A stretch of DNA of 64,000 nt from Oscillatoriales cyanobacterium. Lineage in GTDB: Bacteria; Cyanobacteriota; Cyanobacteriia; Cyanobacteriales; Microcoleaceae. The translations under genes and the position numbers were made by a program. This document shows, one piece after another, positions 1 through 7,797 of the stretch (the stretch's first letter is position 1; each line of letters opens with the position of its first letter). Where the stretch lies: assembly GCA_004294385.1 (NCBI GenBank), contig REAP01000029.1:32451-96450 (forward strand), in the 5' to 3' direction. The notes beneath the pieces were generated by a model that was given only the letters and a program-made list of their open reading frames with translations, was not told the DNA's origin and searched no databases.

Positions 1-408
1 TTCGGCGGCTTTTGCTCGGACTTCTTTACGCCGTACCTGAATTTGGCGATAAAGTTCTTTAGCTTTTTCAATCCGTTCTTTGCAGCCTTGCATTTGACCC
101 CAGCGCTGATTTCCCTGACGCAGTAAATTTGCTTGTCGCTCTTGGGCTGCTTGGGCGAGGTCGAGTCTTTGGGATGCTTTGGCTTTGTTTATGCGATCGT
201 TCCAGCGTTGAATTTCTTGGGCTGTTGACAGAATCTCTGCTTGCAATGTTTTCTCTTGTTTTTGGATTTCGAGAATTAGCCGCAGGGTGTCTTCTTCTTG
301 TTCCTTGAGTTGTTCTTCTATGGCTTGTAATTCCAGATGTGGATTACTTCGCAGGAATTCTTCTAACTTTGTTTCTAACAATTTACTGAAATCTTCAAAT
401 AAGCCCAT
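1..408 (-). CDS. coiled-coil protein, TIGR04376-like (3' end cut by window edge)
   Basis: The reading frame starts at an ATG on the minus strand (position 408) and is open to the window edge, giving the first 136 residues. The N-terminus MGLFEDFSKLLETKLEEFL followed by Glu/Gln/Arg-rich heptad sequence matches, from memory, the cyanobacterial TIGR04376 family. That family is conserved across cyanobacteria but has no assigned function. The visible part is almost entirely predicted helix and coiled coil, with no signal peptide or membrane segment, so it is probably cytoplasmic. It lies 171 bp downstream of the GspC/PilP-like gene on the same strand, separated by heptamer repeats, so co-transcription is possible but not shown. 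Confidence 0.75.
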   Translation of the reverse strand, partial: MGLFEDFSKLLETKLEEFLRSNPHLELQAIEEQLKEQEEDTLRLILEIQKQEKTLQAEILSTAQEIQRWNDRINKAKASQRLDLAQAAQERQANLLRQGNQRWGQMQGCKERIEKAKELYRQIQVRRKEVRAKAAE

Positions 409-425
409 TTTTTTATACTTCCTCA

Positions 426-577
426 GTCATTAGTCATTAGTCATTAGTCATTAGTCATTAGTTGTTACTTATTATAACTGTTTTCAACCTTTGTGAGGTA
501 CAGGCTCATAATTACCAATTACCAATTACCAATTACCAATTACCGAACTAATGACTAATGACTGCTGACTAATGACT
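426..577. repeat. heptameric short tandem repeats (two arrays plus a third patch)
   Basis: About five head-to-tail copies of GTCATTA lie at 426-460. About five copies of ATTACCA lie at 511-544. A looser ACTAATG array follows at 547-577. Such 7-bp short tandem repeats between genes are typical of filamentous cyanobacteria. Confidence 0.85.
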
Positions 578-579
578 TC

Positions 580-1812
580 TTAAAACTTCTGTCCCACAAA
601 AACCGATCGCACATCTCCTCCTTTACGAATAACTGCTTCTTGATTTTTGATTTCTCCCAAAGTCCAACCGCTAGAGCCAATGCTTTCGCCGACATAAATT
701 CTGCGGGCTACGCCGTCTACTTCAAACAAAGCAGCCGATCGATCGCCCAATTCCAAAATCCCTACCAGCGTATGAGCCGAAGTCGGAGCGCTGCTGACGG
801 CTGGTGCGGCGGGTTGTGACTGCGGCGCTGCTTGTTGTTGGGCTGCTGCTGGGGCTGCTACTGGGGCTGTCGCAGGTTCGCTTTCACGAGCCAAAATCTT
901 CGGTTCCGAAGATGTCGAGGGGGAAGGAGAAGCGGCGACGGGAGTTGATCTTGGACTTGCGGTTCCGGCGACAGCGATGGCTCGACCAGAGGCTGGGGCG
1001 GTGGCAGAAGGAGAAACTGCGACGGTTTGAGAAGGAAGATCGGCAGGATTCGTTGCCGGAGGAATGATCACCACTTGGGCTGGGAGTGCCGGTGCTCCCG
1101 GTTGGGAGGCGGCTTGTTCGAGGGCATCAGCAATCCGGTTGACTGCGGTCGAAAGACCTGCGGTAGCTGGTGGCGCACCGGAAATTGAAATGTTCGGCAG
1201 TGTCCCAGGGGGGGCGACTCCTGGAACTCCTGGGAGTTGGGCGTTTGCCTTGGGTAATTTTTTTTGTTCGATCGCTAGAAGCGATCGCTGCACGTATTCC
1301 GAAAACTCTGTGTCTGGCGCTGTTTTCGGCGTAATTGTCGGCGTTGAACCTGCGGTTGTGGCGGCTACGGGTAAGCGCACCCAACCCGATCGACTTGCCA
1401 ACCACAATCCCAAAACTAACAGCAACGAACCAAAGGCTGCTCCCAGGAGTAGTCTGTCGAAGGATTGTTTTGACTGATGTTTTTGGGTTGTTTCTAGAGC
1501 GACTTGGCGGGCGATCGCAGCTACATCTGTTTCTGAGTGCCTGCCTCCCATCGGTGGTGGCGACGACAGAACTATTTGAGGTACTGAGATCGACTTGAGC
1601 CTGATAATTTCTGGTTGCACAGGCTCTGTGGGCAGTCCGCCACTTTCCTCAAATGCTCGATCGACCCCTTCAAACAATTCGTCCATCAGTCGATCGGCGT
1701 AGGACTCCACTGCGACTGTTTCGGCCGGGACTGTTTCGACTTTTGCCATTACGGCGATCGGGTCTTGGACTGATTCCACACCCATCTGTTTTGCGGTGAC
1801 ATTTTGAGGCAT
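580..1812 (-). CDS. membrane-anchored protein with GspC/PilP-like C-terminal domain
   Basis: The protein is 410 residues. Residues 1-115 are acidic and soluble. One hydrophobic segment at about 121-140 (LLLGAAFGSLLLVLGLWLA) anchors it. Residues about 145-340 are Ala/Pro/Ser-rich and likely disordered, like a periplasm-spanning linker. The last about 65 residues (from TLVGILELGDRSAALFEV to the end) have the pattern of the homology region of type II secretion protein C and pilus protein PilP: a short beta domain with G-x-L, D-x-x-A-A-L-F, a Gly-rich turn and G-x-V-R-S-V. Topology (cytoplasmic N-terminus, single TM, long linker, small beta domain) matches GspC. A pilMNOQ cluster without pilP lies about 22 kb away. 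The pilus role is inference; the TM and domain layout are seen directly. Confidence 0.6.
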   Translation of the reverse strand: MPQNVTAKQMGVESVQDPIAVMAKVETVPAETVAVESYADRLMDELFEGVDRAFEESGGLPTEPVQPEIIRLKSISVPQIVLSSPPPMGGRHSETDVAAIARQVALETTQKHQSKQSFDRLLLGAAFGSLLLVLGLWLASRSGWVRLPVAATTAGSTPTITPKTAPDTEFSEYVQRSLLAIEQKKLPKANAQLPGVPGVAPPGTLPNISISGAPPATAGLSTAVNRIADALEQAASQPGAPALPAQVVIIPPATNPADLPSQTVAVSPSATAPASGRAIAVAGTASPRSTPVAASPSPSTSSEPKILARESEPATAPVAAPAAAQQQAAPQSQPAAPAVSSAPTSAHTLVGILELGDRSAALFEVDGVARRIYVGESIGSSGWTLGEIKNQEAVIRKGGDVRSVFVGQKF

Positions 1813-2693
1813 AGTTTTTTTTCTAATTCGCGATCGGTCGAAAACCCTGAGACTCTTAGTATCTAAGTTTTACAGGATGATTTTTAAATTTAGCAATTCT
1901 TCAGAGGTTACCAAGGTTTTTCACCTAAATCTGACCAGCTTAATTCATTTTACATGGTACAAAGACATCTACCAAATGTAAGTTATTGATAACAAATTTT
2001 TTAGTCTTTGGCAAACTTTATGGGCGATCGGCTTTTTCGAGATTTTGCCCCCTTAATTTTTGCTACCCATCTTAAATATTATTTGCTTACTCTATACCAT
2101 ATTCATGGTTATTTGTCAATCTCTGCCATAGATTGCTCCTGGACTTTTGATACAAAACACAATCTTCCTTCACATTACTTTACTCGTCGGATGCAGCAAA
2201 GTTTTTTGGATCTACCCTCAATTGGTGCTGCTATTCAACTATTCAAAAGAGTTTCAGAAGTTTACAATTGAAGAGCCTGCTTTTTTGAAATTATAACTTA
2301 CGCCAGATTATAGAATTTCAATAGTACCATAGCTTAATCACTTTTTAGTAATTAATTCTGAAAAGTCGCAAAATCGTCAATTAAATGATAATCTTTCCTA
2401 TTTAAATTTTTACTTTTCTTTACAAAACAACTTGTAACATGAAACATTGAAAATACGTTAGACGTATGTATAAATTTTACTTATTTAAAGAGGCGATGGC
2501 TACGCCCCGGCTTGCGCCTACGAACTTTCCCAAAAAATCAAATTTTCAATTTATCTGCAAAAACTCAAGAAACCAGTTTTTTTACCGAGACTGATGACTG
2601 TTACCATGTTTTTGAGCAGCAAAACCCGGTTTCTACATTCAGGATGATGTGACTGAGCCAAAAAACTCTTATTTTCTTGAACTCTTATGACTT
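1813..2693. other. 881-bp AT-rich intergenic region, no convincing gene
   Basis: It is AT-rich with no recognisable protein. A HIP-like patch and the motif GCGATGGCTACGCC, a common cyanobacterial dispersed repeat, lie at about 2494-2525. An inverted repeat with degenerate left arm lies at 2568-2634 (see family A). An open frame at 2008-2271 has no recognisable domain and no good ribosome-binding site. Confidence 0.6.
2568..2634. repeat. dispersed inverted repeat family A, copy 1 (degenerate left arm)
   Basis: The left arm is AGAAACCAGTTTT and the right arm AAAACCCGGTTTCT, about 67 bp end to end. The family consensus is AGAAACCGGGTTTTT - about 35 bp - AAAAACCCGGTTTCT. It ends 59 bp before the dioxygenase start and may affect its leader RNA. 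Confidence 0.7.
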
Positions 2694-3305
2694 TTGAATG
2701 CCTTGAAATACTATAGCAAACATTCCAACGCTTTCTCCACTACTTATCTGAACGATTTGCGAGGAGCAATTCTAGCATCCCCTTATTTTGCCATCAATAA
2801 CCTCAACCGCGACTTCATCGGTACCAAAGGGTTTTCACTGGTGTTTCAACGTTCAGAGATTGCACAAGTGGAACAACGGTTTCCTGCATTCAAACCCTAT
2901 CTAGACCAAGCCATACAGCCAACTTGCAATGCTTTTTACCTCAACCCTCTCCTGCTGAAAGAAGGTTCCCGCGTCGATCCGCATATCGATCGCTCTTTGC
3001 GATCGTACTGCAAAACAGTTGAACCGCCGGCGACAGTCAGCGTTTTGTATGTCCAAGTACCAACAAATCTCGAAGGTGGCGAGTTGGTATTGCGTTGTCA
3101 CAAAAAACAAGTCGGACAAATCAAGCCGGAAACAAACACGCTGCTGTATTTCCAAGGAGACTTAACCCATTCTGTCAATGCGGTAACAAGTGCTGGAACT
3201 CGTCTGAGTTTGGTTTGCGAACAATACAGTTTGAGCGAAACAGAATTGGCAGATATTCCAGAATTTGCGATCGAGTCTAGGGCGGCAAAAGCAAAAGGAA
3301 AATAA
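2694..3305 (+). CDS. 2OG-Fe(II) oxygenase, prolyl-4-hydroxylase-like
   Basis: The 203-residue protein has the iron- and 2-oxoglutarate-binding pattern of the prolyl-4-hydroxylase superfamily: H97-x-D99 (in DPHIDRS), H159 (in GDLTHSV) and R170 (in GTRLSLV), all on predicted beta strands of a double-stranded beta helix. The substrate cannot be told from sequence. A stop codon (2688-2690) directly precedes the frame and there is no internal Met, so translation must begin at a non-ATG codon; TTG at 2694 is the first candidate and TTG at 2703 the next. It is followed by an inverted repeat and then by unrelated small genes, so there is no clear operon. Confidence 0.82.
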   Translation: MNALKYYSKHSNAFSTTYLNDLRGAILASPYFAINNLNRDFIGTKGFSLVFQRSEIAQVEQRFPAFKPYLDQAIQPTCNAFYLNPLLLKEGSRVDPHIDRSLRSYCKTVEPPATVSVLYVQVPTNLEGGELVLRCHKKQVGQIKPETNTLLYFQGDLTHSVNAVTSAGTRLSLVCEQYSLSETELADIPEFAIESRAAKAKGK

Positions 3306-3325
3306 AATTGTTCCAAAGCTTCATC

Positions 3326-3432
3326 GTCCTGGACGCATGGGTGGTCAGAAACCGGGTTTTTTCCGAGAAGATGCGTTACAGCCATTGAACCAGTCAAAAA
3401 CCCGGTTTCTTTGGTTTTGATGCGTCCAGGAC
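3326..3432. repeat. nested inverted repeat: family A copy 2 inside a second palindrome
   Basis: The inner arms CAGAAACCGGGTTTT (3346-3360) and AAAACCCGGTTTCT (3397-3410) belong to family A. They are enclosed by outer arms GTCCTGGACGCAT (about 3326-3338) and ATGCGTCCAGGAC (about 3419-3431). The structure sits just 3' of the dioxygenase gene and could form a long hairpin in the transcript. Confidence 0.75.
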
Positions 3433-3523
3433 TATCAACAAAAACTTCAAATCAATCTTCCGAAATGCCAAAATGTGCTGGTGAAGTTCCCATCATAACA
3501 TACAGTAAACCCAGTTTAAAGTT

Positions 3524-3868
3524 ATGACCGAACTACCAGATTTACAAAAGAGAAAACTTTTGTCTGCACTATGTCATTTATCAACCCTTCTCAGTTGGGC
3601 GATTGTCCCCTTTGCAGTTCCCATCATCGTTTTGTGCGTTTCAGACGATGAAATTATTCAGCAAAATGCCAAAGAAGCCATCAACTATTATGTCAGTTTT
3701 ATCTTATACTATAGTATCTGCTTTTTACTGCTGTTTGTGGTCATTGGATTTCCACTGCTCATCTTGGTAATCATTGCAGATTATGTGTTGCCAATTATGG
3801 CCATTGTTCACTGTTTAACAAATCTCAGCAAGCCCTATCATTACCCATTTATCTTTCGAGTGGTGTAG
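3524..3868 (+). CDS. DUF4870 membrane protein
   Basis: This 114-residue protein has three hydrophobic segments (about 17-41, 55-80 and 80-105). It carries the features of DUF4870/Tic20-like small membrane proteins: an N-terminal LSALCHLSTLLSWAIVP segment, the loop QQNAKEAINYYVS (family hallmark N-x-x-x-x-x-N-F/Y) and a short charged tail. The family is common in bacteria, often of unknown function; it resembles the chloroplast Tic20 fold. The start ATG at 3524 is the only plausible one. It precedes the methyltransferase gene by 56 bp on the same strand, so the two may be co-transcribed. Confidence 0.8.
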   Translation: MTELPDLQKRKLLSALCHLSTLLSWAIVPFAVPIIVLCVSDDEIIQQNAKEAINYYVSFILYYSICFLLLFVVIGFPLLILVIIADYVLPIMAIVHCLTNLSKPYHYPFIFRVV

Positions 3869-3924
3869 GACAATCCCTGACAATTCCCAAGGTCAAAATA
3901 AATAGATAATCGGCATTAAAACTT

Positions 3925-4545
3925 ATGTACTCAGACCCAGTTAAAACAGAATATTCTCGCCTTGCAGAGCGATATGATAGTCGTTGGTCATTTTATATCA
4001 ATACCACAATTGGGGAAACACTCAACCGTCTAGAAATTAATCAAGGGGAACGTATTTTAGACCTTGGTTGTGGAACCGGGGTTTTAATCCAGCGTCTATT
4101 GCAGGTGTCTCCAGAATCAGAGGTTTTCGGAATGGACTTCTGTGCCGAAATGCTCGAAATCGCCAAACAGAAACTACCTGAGTCTGTGGAATTAAAACTA
4201 GGTAGTGCTGACAACCTGCCATTTCCCAGCAACTATTTTGATATCGTAGTTTCAACAAGTGCGTTTCACTACTTTCGAGATCCATCCCAAGCACTCCAAG
4301 AAGCAAAACGGGTTCTCAAACCCAATGGTCGTCTAGTGATTACAGATTGGTGTTATGATTATTTAACTTGCAAGGTTTTTGACTTTTTCCTGCGCTGTTT
4401 CAACCGCGCTCATTTCCGTACCTATGGAGTCGCTGAACTTCAGGCGATGATGCGAGATGAGGGATTGCAAGAAATTGCGATCGAACGATACAAAATTGAT
4501 TGGTTTTGGGGGATGATGACAGCAACAGCAGTCAATCGATTTTAG
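3925..4545 (+). CDS. class I SAM-dependent methyltransferase (Methyltransf_11 type)
   Basis: The 206-residue protein has the SAM-binding motif I ILDLGCGTGVL at about residues 42-52. An acidic residue follows at the end of strand 2 (FGMDF), then motif post-I LGSADNLPFPSNYFD. The strand-4 motif VVSTSAFHYFRDP leads into ALQEAKRVLKPNGRLVI, typical of UbiE/Methyltransf_11 enzymes. The C-terminus is short, which favours a small-molecule rather than a nucleic-acid substrate, but the substrate is unknown. It lies 56 bp after the DUF4870 gene and may share its transcript. Confidence 0.85.
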   Translation: MYSDPVKTEYSRLAERYDSRWSFYINTTIGETLNRLEINQGERILDLGCGTGVLIQRLLQVSPESEVFGMDFCAEMLEIAKQKLPESVELKLGSADNLPFPSNYFDIVVSTSAFHYFRDPSQALQEAKRVLKPNGRLVITDWCYDYLTCKVFDFFLRCFNRAHFRTYGVAELQAMMRDEGLQEIAIERYKIDWFWGMMTATAVNRF

Positions 4546-4669
4546 ATTTTAGAGTAGACTCCGCACAATATGGGAAAGTATATGCAGATTCACATTAAAA
4601 ATACAGGTTGGACGATCGCTCTGAATTGAGGGATAATAAAGGTACATACATTAGGTAAGGCAACATCTC

Positions 4670-6781
4670 ATGGTTAACGTTATCCGAGGCGATGTAGATA
4701 AACCAGAGTCATCTAGAAGGCTAGCTGAGTTCTTCGAGAAAAGAAGCGATATCGATGGCAGCTTATATCTAGGATACCCAATAATCGGAACCTCTCAGGG
4801 GGGCTATCAGATTGATGCTCTTTTGGTATCCAGAGAGCAGGGTGTTGTTATTTTTAACATTGTCGAAGGAACTGATACCAGCCTAAACATAGAAGAAGCA
4901 CAAGATGAGAGCATAAATAAAATTCAATCTAAACTACTCCAACATAAACTTCTTACTAATAAGAGATTATTAATGGTAGAAATTGGTGTTGTAACATTTG
5001 CACCAGCCTGGAGTAGCAAGCCAAATGATATTTCTTTGGATGATTATCCTATCATAACTAATGAATCAGAACTAAATAGATATTTGAATGGACAAAATTG
5101 GCAATCAAGTGAATATTTTGAGAAGCTTAACTCAGTAATACAAGCTATGACTTCCATCAGAAAAAGAAAGCAGCGTAGCTATGTTCAGCAAGAAAACTCT
5201 AGGGGCGCAAAACTCCATAAGCTAGAAGAATCTATAGCCAACTTAGATACACAGCAAAGTGCTGCTGTAATTGAAACAGTTGAAGGGGTACAGAGAATCA
5301 GAGGTCTTGCTGGTTCAGGGAAAACAATAGTTTTAGCCCTTAAAGTGGCATATCTACACGCAAAACATCCCGATTGGGATATTGCCGTAACTTTTAATAC
5401 CCGTTCGTTGAAAAATCAGTTTAAGCAGCTTATTAATACTTTTACTATTGAGCAGATAAGTGCAGAACCTGACTGGGCAAAAATCAAAATTATTCATGCT
5501 TGGGGAAGTCCATTCATAGAAGGAATTTATTATGAATTCTGCAAAAAACACAACATTGAATATAGAGATTTAAATTCAGCAAAAACGATTGCAAAATATG
5601 GTCAAGAATTTGATAATGTTTGTGAAGAAGCTCTCAAGTCAATTAAAACTTATCAGCGCTATTATGATGCTATATTAATTGATGAAGCCCAGGATTTTTC
5701 TGAACATTTTTTGCGACTTTGTTATGAAATTTTGAAAGAGCCAAAAAGAATGGTGTATGCTTATGATGAGCTTCAAAATCTCAATAAAAAGACAATGGAA
5801 TCACCGGAAGTCATCTTTGGAAAAAATGCTCACGGTAAACCACGTGTTCAACTTCAGAACAAACCCGGAGAACCGAAACAAGACATTATTTTAGATAAAT
5901 GCTATAGAAATTCTCGTCCAATCCTAACTTCTGCACACGCTTTAGGTTTTGGTATATATAGAAAAGAAGGATTAATCCAGATGTTTGAATCTGCTGGATT
6001 ATGGAAAGATATTGGTTATGAAGTAGAAGCAGGAAGCCTGGAAGATGGCAAATTTGTTAAACTTTCTAGAAATAACGATACCAGTCCCAAGTTCCTAGAA
6101 GCTCATTCATCTATTGAAGATTTAATTATGTTAAAATCTTTTGATAGCGATAAACAACAAATTGAATGGTTAACAAATGAAATTGAGAAGAATCTTAAGG
6201 AAGATGAGTTGAAATGTGACGATATAATGGTTATCCACTCTAATCCACTTACAACTAGACAGGCTGTCGGAGACGCTAGAACTTTACTATTTGACAAGAA
6301 GATTAACTCTAACCTTGCTGGAGTAACAACTTCACCAGATGACTTTTTTGGTGAAGAAACGATCACTTTTACAAGTATCAATAGAGCCAAAGGAAATGAA
6401 GCTGCAATGATCTATGTAATCAATGCTCAAGAATGCTTCTCAGGCTTAGAACTTGCTAGGAAAAGAAATATCTTATTTACGGCGATGACAAGAAGCAAAG
6501 CTTGGATAAGAGTATTAGGTTATGGTGAAAATATGAGAGGTTTAGTAGAAGAATTTGAGAAGATTAAGGGGAGAAACTTTGTTCTTGAATTTACTTATCC
6601 TACAGAAGAAGAACGCAAGAAAATGAATCTTATTAATAGAGAGATCAACCCAAAGGAACGCAATCTTATAGCTAAGTCACGTAGTAGCCTACAAGACGTG
6701 CTTGAAGCTCTTGAGAAAGGTGAAATTCAGAAAGAAGACTTACCACAAGATTTAGTAAATCAACTCAAAGACAAGCTTTAA
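4670..6781 (+). CDS. superfamily 1 (UvrD/Rep-like) helicase with degenerate N-terminal nuclease-like domain
   Basis: The protein is 703 residues. Residues about 15-70 look like a nuclease-related (NERD-type) fold (E22, Q-I-D49-A-L-L-V), but the expected E-x-K pair is replaced by IFNIVEG, so the nuclease is probably inactive. The motor follows: Walker A GLAGSGKT (212-219), Walker B and motif II LIDEAQDF (D338-E339), motif III/IV region, motif V TFTSINRAKGNEA and motif VI ILFTAMTRSKAWIRV (about 600-615). These are standard UvrD/Rep signatures. The C-terminal about 40 residues form a charged helix. The DNA is clearly more AT-rich than neighbours, which suggests transfer. The next gene (77 bp on, same strand, equally AT-rich) is a DUF2290-like protein. 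The pairing suggests a mobile defence or repair module; that is inference. Confidence 0.8.
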   Translation: MVNVIRGDVDKPESSRRLAEFFEKRSDIDGSLYLGYPIIGTSQGGYQIDALLVSREQGVVIFNIVEGTDTSLNIEEAQDESINKIQSKLLQHKLLTNKRLLMVEIGVVTFAPAWSSKPNDISLDDYPIITNESELNRYLNGQNWQSSEYFEKLNSVIQAMTSIRKRKQRSYVQQENSRGAKLHKLEESIANLDTQQSAAVIETVEGVQRIRGLAGSGKTIVLALKVAYLHAKHPDWDIAVTFNTRSLKNQFKQLINTFTIEQISAEPDWAKIKIIHAWGSPFIEGIYYEFCKKHNIEYRDLNSAKTIAKYGQEFDNVCEEALKSIKTYQRYYDAILIDEAQDFSEHFLRLCYEILKEPKRMVYAYDELQNLNKKTMESPEVIFGKNAHGKPRVQLQNKPGEPKQDIILDKCYRNSRPILTSAHALGFGIYRKEGLIQMFESAGLWKDIGYEVEAGSLEDGKFVKLSRNNDTSPKFLEAHSSIEDLIMLKSFDSDKQQIEWLTNEIEKNLKEDELKCDDIMVIHSNPLTTRQAVGDARTLLFDKKINSNLAGVTTSPDDFFGEETITFTSINRAKGNEAAMIYVINAQECFSGLELARKRNILFTAMTRSKAWIRVLGYGENMRGLVEEFEKIKGRNFVLEFTYPTEEERKKMNLINREINPKERNLIAKSRSSLQDVLEALEKGEIQKEDLPQDLVNQLKDKL

Positions 6782-6858
6782 GAATCTTGAACATACCCAC
6801 CAACTAATCTAAAACTCTTGTCCTGGATCAAGTATAATCTAATTTATGAATAAGTTTA

Positions 6859-7518
6859 ATGACTAGCCATCAAGACATTTACAAAGAAATTAATGAAATC
6901 ACTAAAAAATTAATATTAATTGGTTTATCGGATCAACAAAATTTTCCTTCATGTACACAGACTGGTAAAGGTAGTTATAAAATCGCATATTCTGGAATGC
7001 AGGATCTCTCAATAGTATTGAAAAATGTTGATTACAAAGAGATGTATAAGGAGTTAGATAGAAATCATAACTATAATGTGAAAATGATTGATGGTGCGTT
7101 AATCCAGTTGATGTATACTTATAAAAAATCTAGTTTAATTTCACATAGATTAGCCTTCTTTCCATCACCATTTTTAGAAAATTTTCAGAATGAGCCAGAG
7201 ATTTATGAAAATGACGAAATATATGCAGATATAATAGCAAAAAATATATTGCCAGTACCAATTAGATTTGATTACGATCCAGACAACCATCAGGAATTAG
7301 ATCACCCGAAATCTCATCTAACTCTGGGACAATTCAAAAATTGTAGAATACCTGTTTGTTCTCCCATAGCACCAAGTACATTCATATCTTTTATTCTTCG
7401 TAGTTTTTACAACACCGCATTTCAAAAATTCACAGATCAACTTACATTTTCCACTAAGCTTTTTGATAAGACTATAACCCCCGGAGAGAAAAAATTATTG
7501 CACATAGCTATTGAATGA
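6859..7518 (+). CDS. DUF2290-like protein paired with helicase
   Basis: The 219-residue protein is rich in Lys, Asn and Ile. The C-terminal half contains a distinctive conserved stretch: IRFDYDPDN, then LDHPKSHLTLGQ, CRIPVCSPIAPSTF and FILRSFYN. From memory this His/Arg-rich pattern is the signature of DUF2290, a family without known biochemical function often found near helicases. It starts 77 bp after the helicase stop, on the same strand and with the same low GC, so the two probably form an operon. The conserved D-H-P-x-S-H and C-R-I-P motifs could be catalytic or metal-binding, but no activity is established. Confidence 0.65.
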   Translation: MTSHQDIYKEINEITKKLILIGLSDQQNFPSCTQTGKGSYKIAYSGMQDLSIVLKNVDYKEMYKELDRNHNYNVKMIDGALIQLMYTYKKSSLISHRLAFFPSPFLENFQNEPEIYENDEIYADIIAKNILPVPIRFDYDPDNHQELDHPKSHLTLGQFKNCRIPVCSPIAPSTFISFILRSFYNTAFQKFTDQLTFSTKLFDKTITPGEKKLLHIAIE

Positions 7519-7684
7519 CCAAATGATCTGAAATCTGATAGCATCGGAATGATTAAAACACAGAGGCCACAGAGACCGAAGAGTCACAGAAGAGGGAGAT
7601 GAATAATTCCGATACCAAGAATTATTCTAGCTGCTGTAATTGTTAGCAGCCTCTCAACAAAATATAGCCTTGATCAGATAAATG

Positions 7685-7745
7685 AGGTGCGTCGCCATCT
7701 ACAATTTGCAAGTTGAATCGAACATCTCACAGCGACGCACCCTAC
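7685..7745. repeat. dispersed inverted repeat family B (GGTGCGTCGC...GCGACGCACC)
   Basis: The arms GAGGTGCGTCGC and GCGACGCACCCTAC flank about 35 bp. The family is related to two tandem copies at 55604-55757. It lies between the convergent DUF2290 and ABC-F genes, where it could act as a bidirectional terminator. Confidence 0.65.
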
Positions 7746-7797
7746 AGATTAGCTGAATAATCCGTGTGTGTCAAAGTCTCTCAGAGTACCTACTCTT

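Noticed and set aside
804..1598. Several plus-strand frames over the GspC/PilP-like gene
   Set aside because: They mirror the Ala/Pro-rich codons of the minus-strand gene and have no ribosome-binding sites.
2008..2271. 87-codon plus-strand frame in the AT-rich gap
   Set aside because: TTG start without a ribosome-binding site, no domain, and composition like random AT-rich DNA; left unannotated.
2280..2480. tRNA or small RNA in the AT-rich gap
   Set aside because: No T-arm GGTTCRANNCC or cloverleaf pairing could be found by eye.
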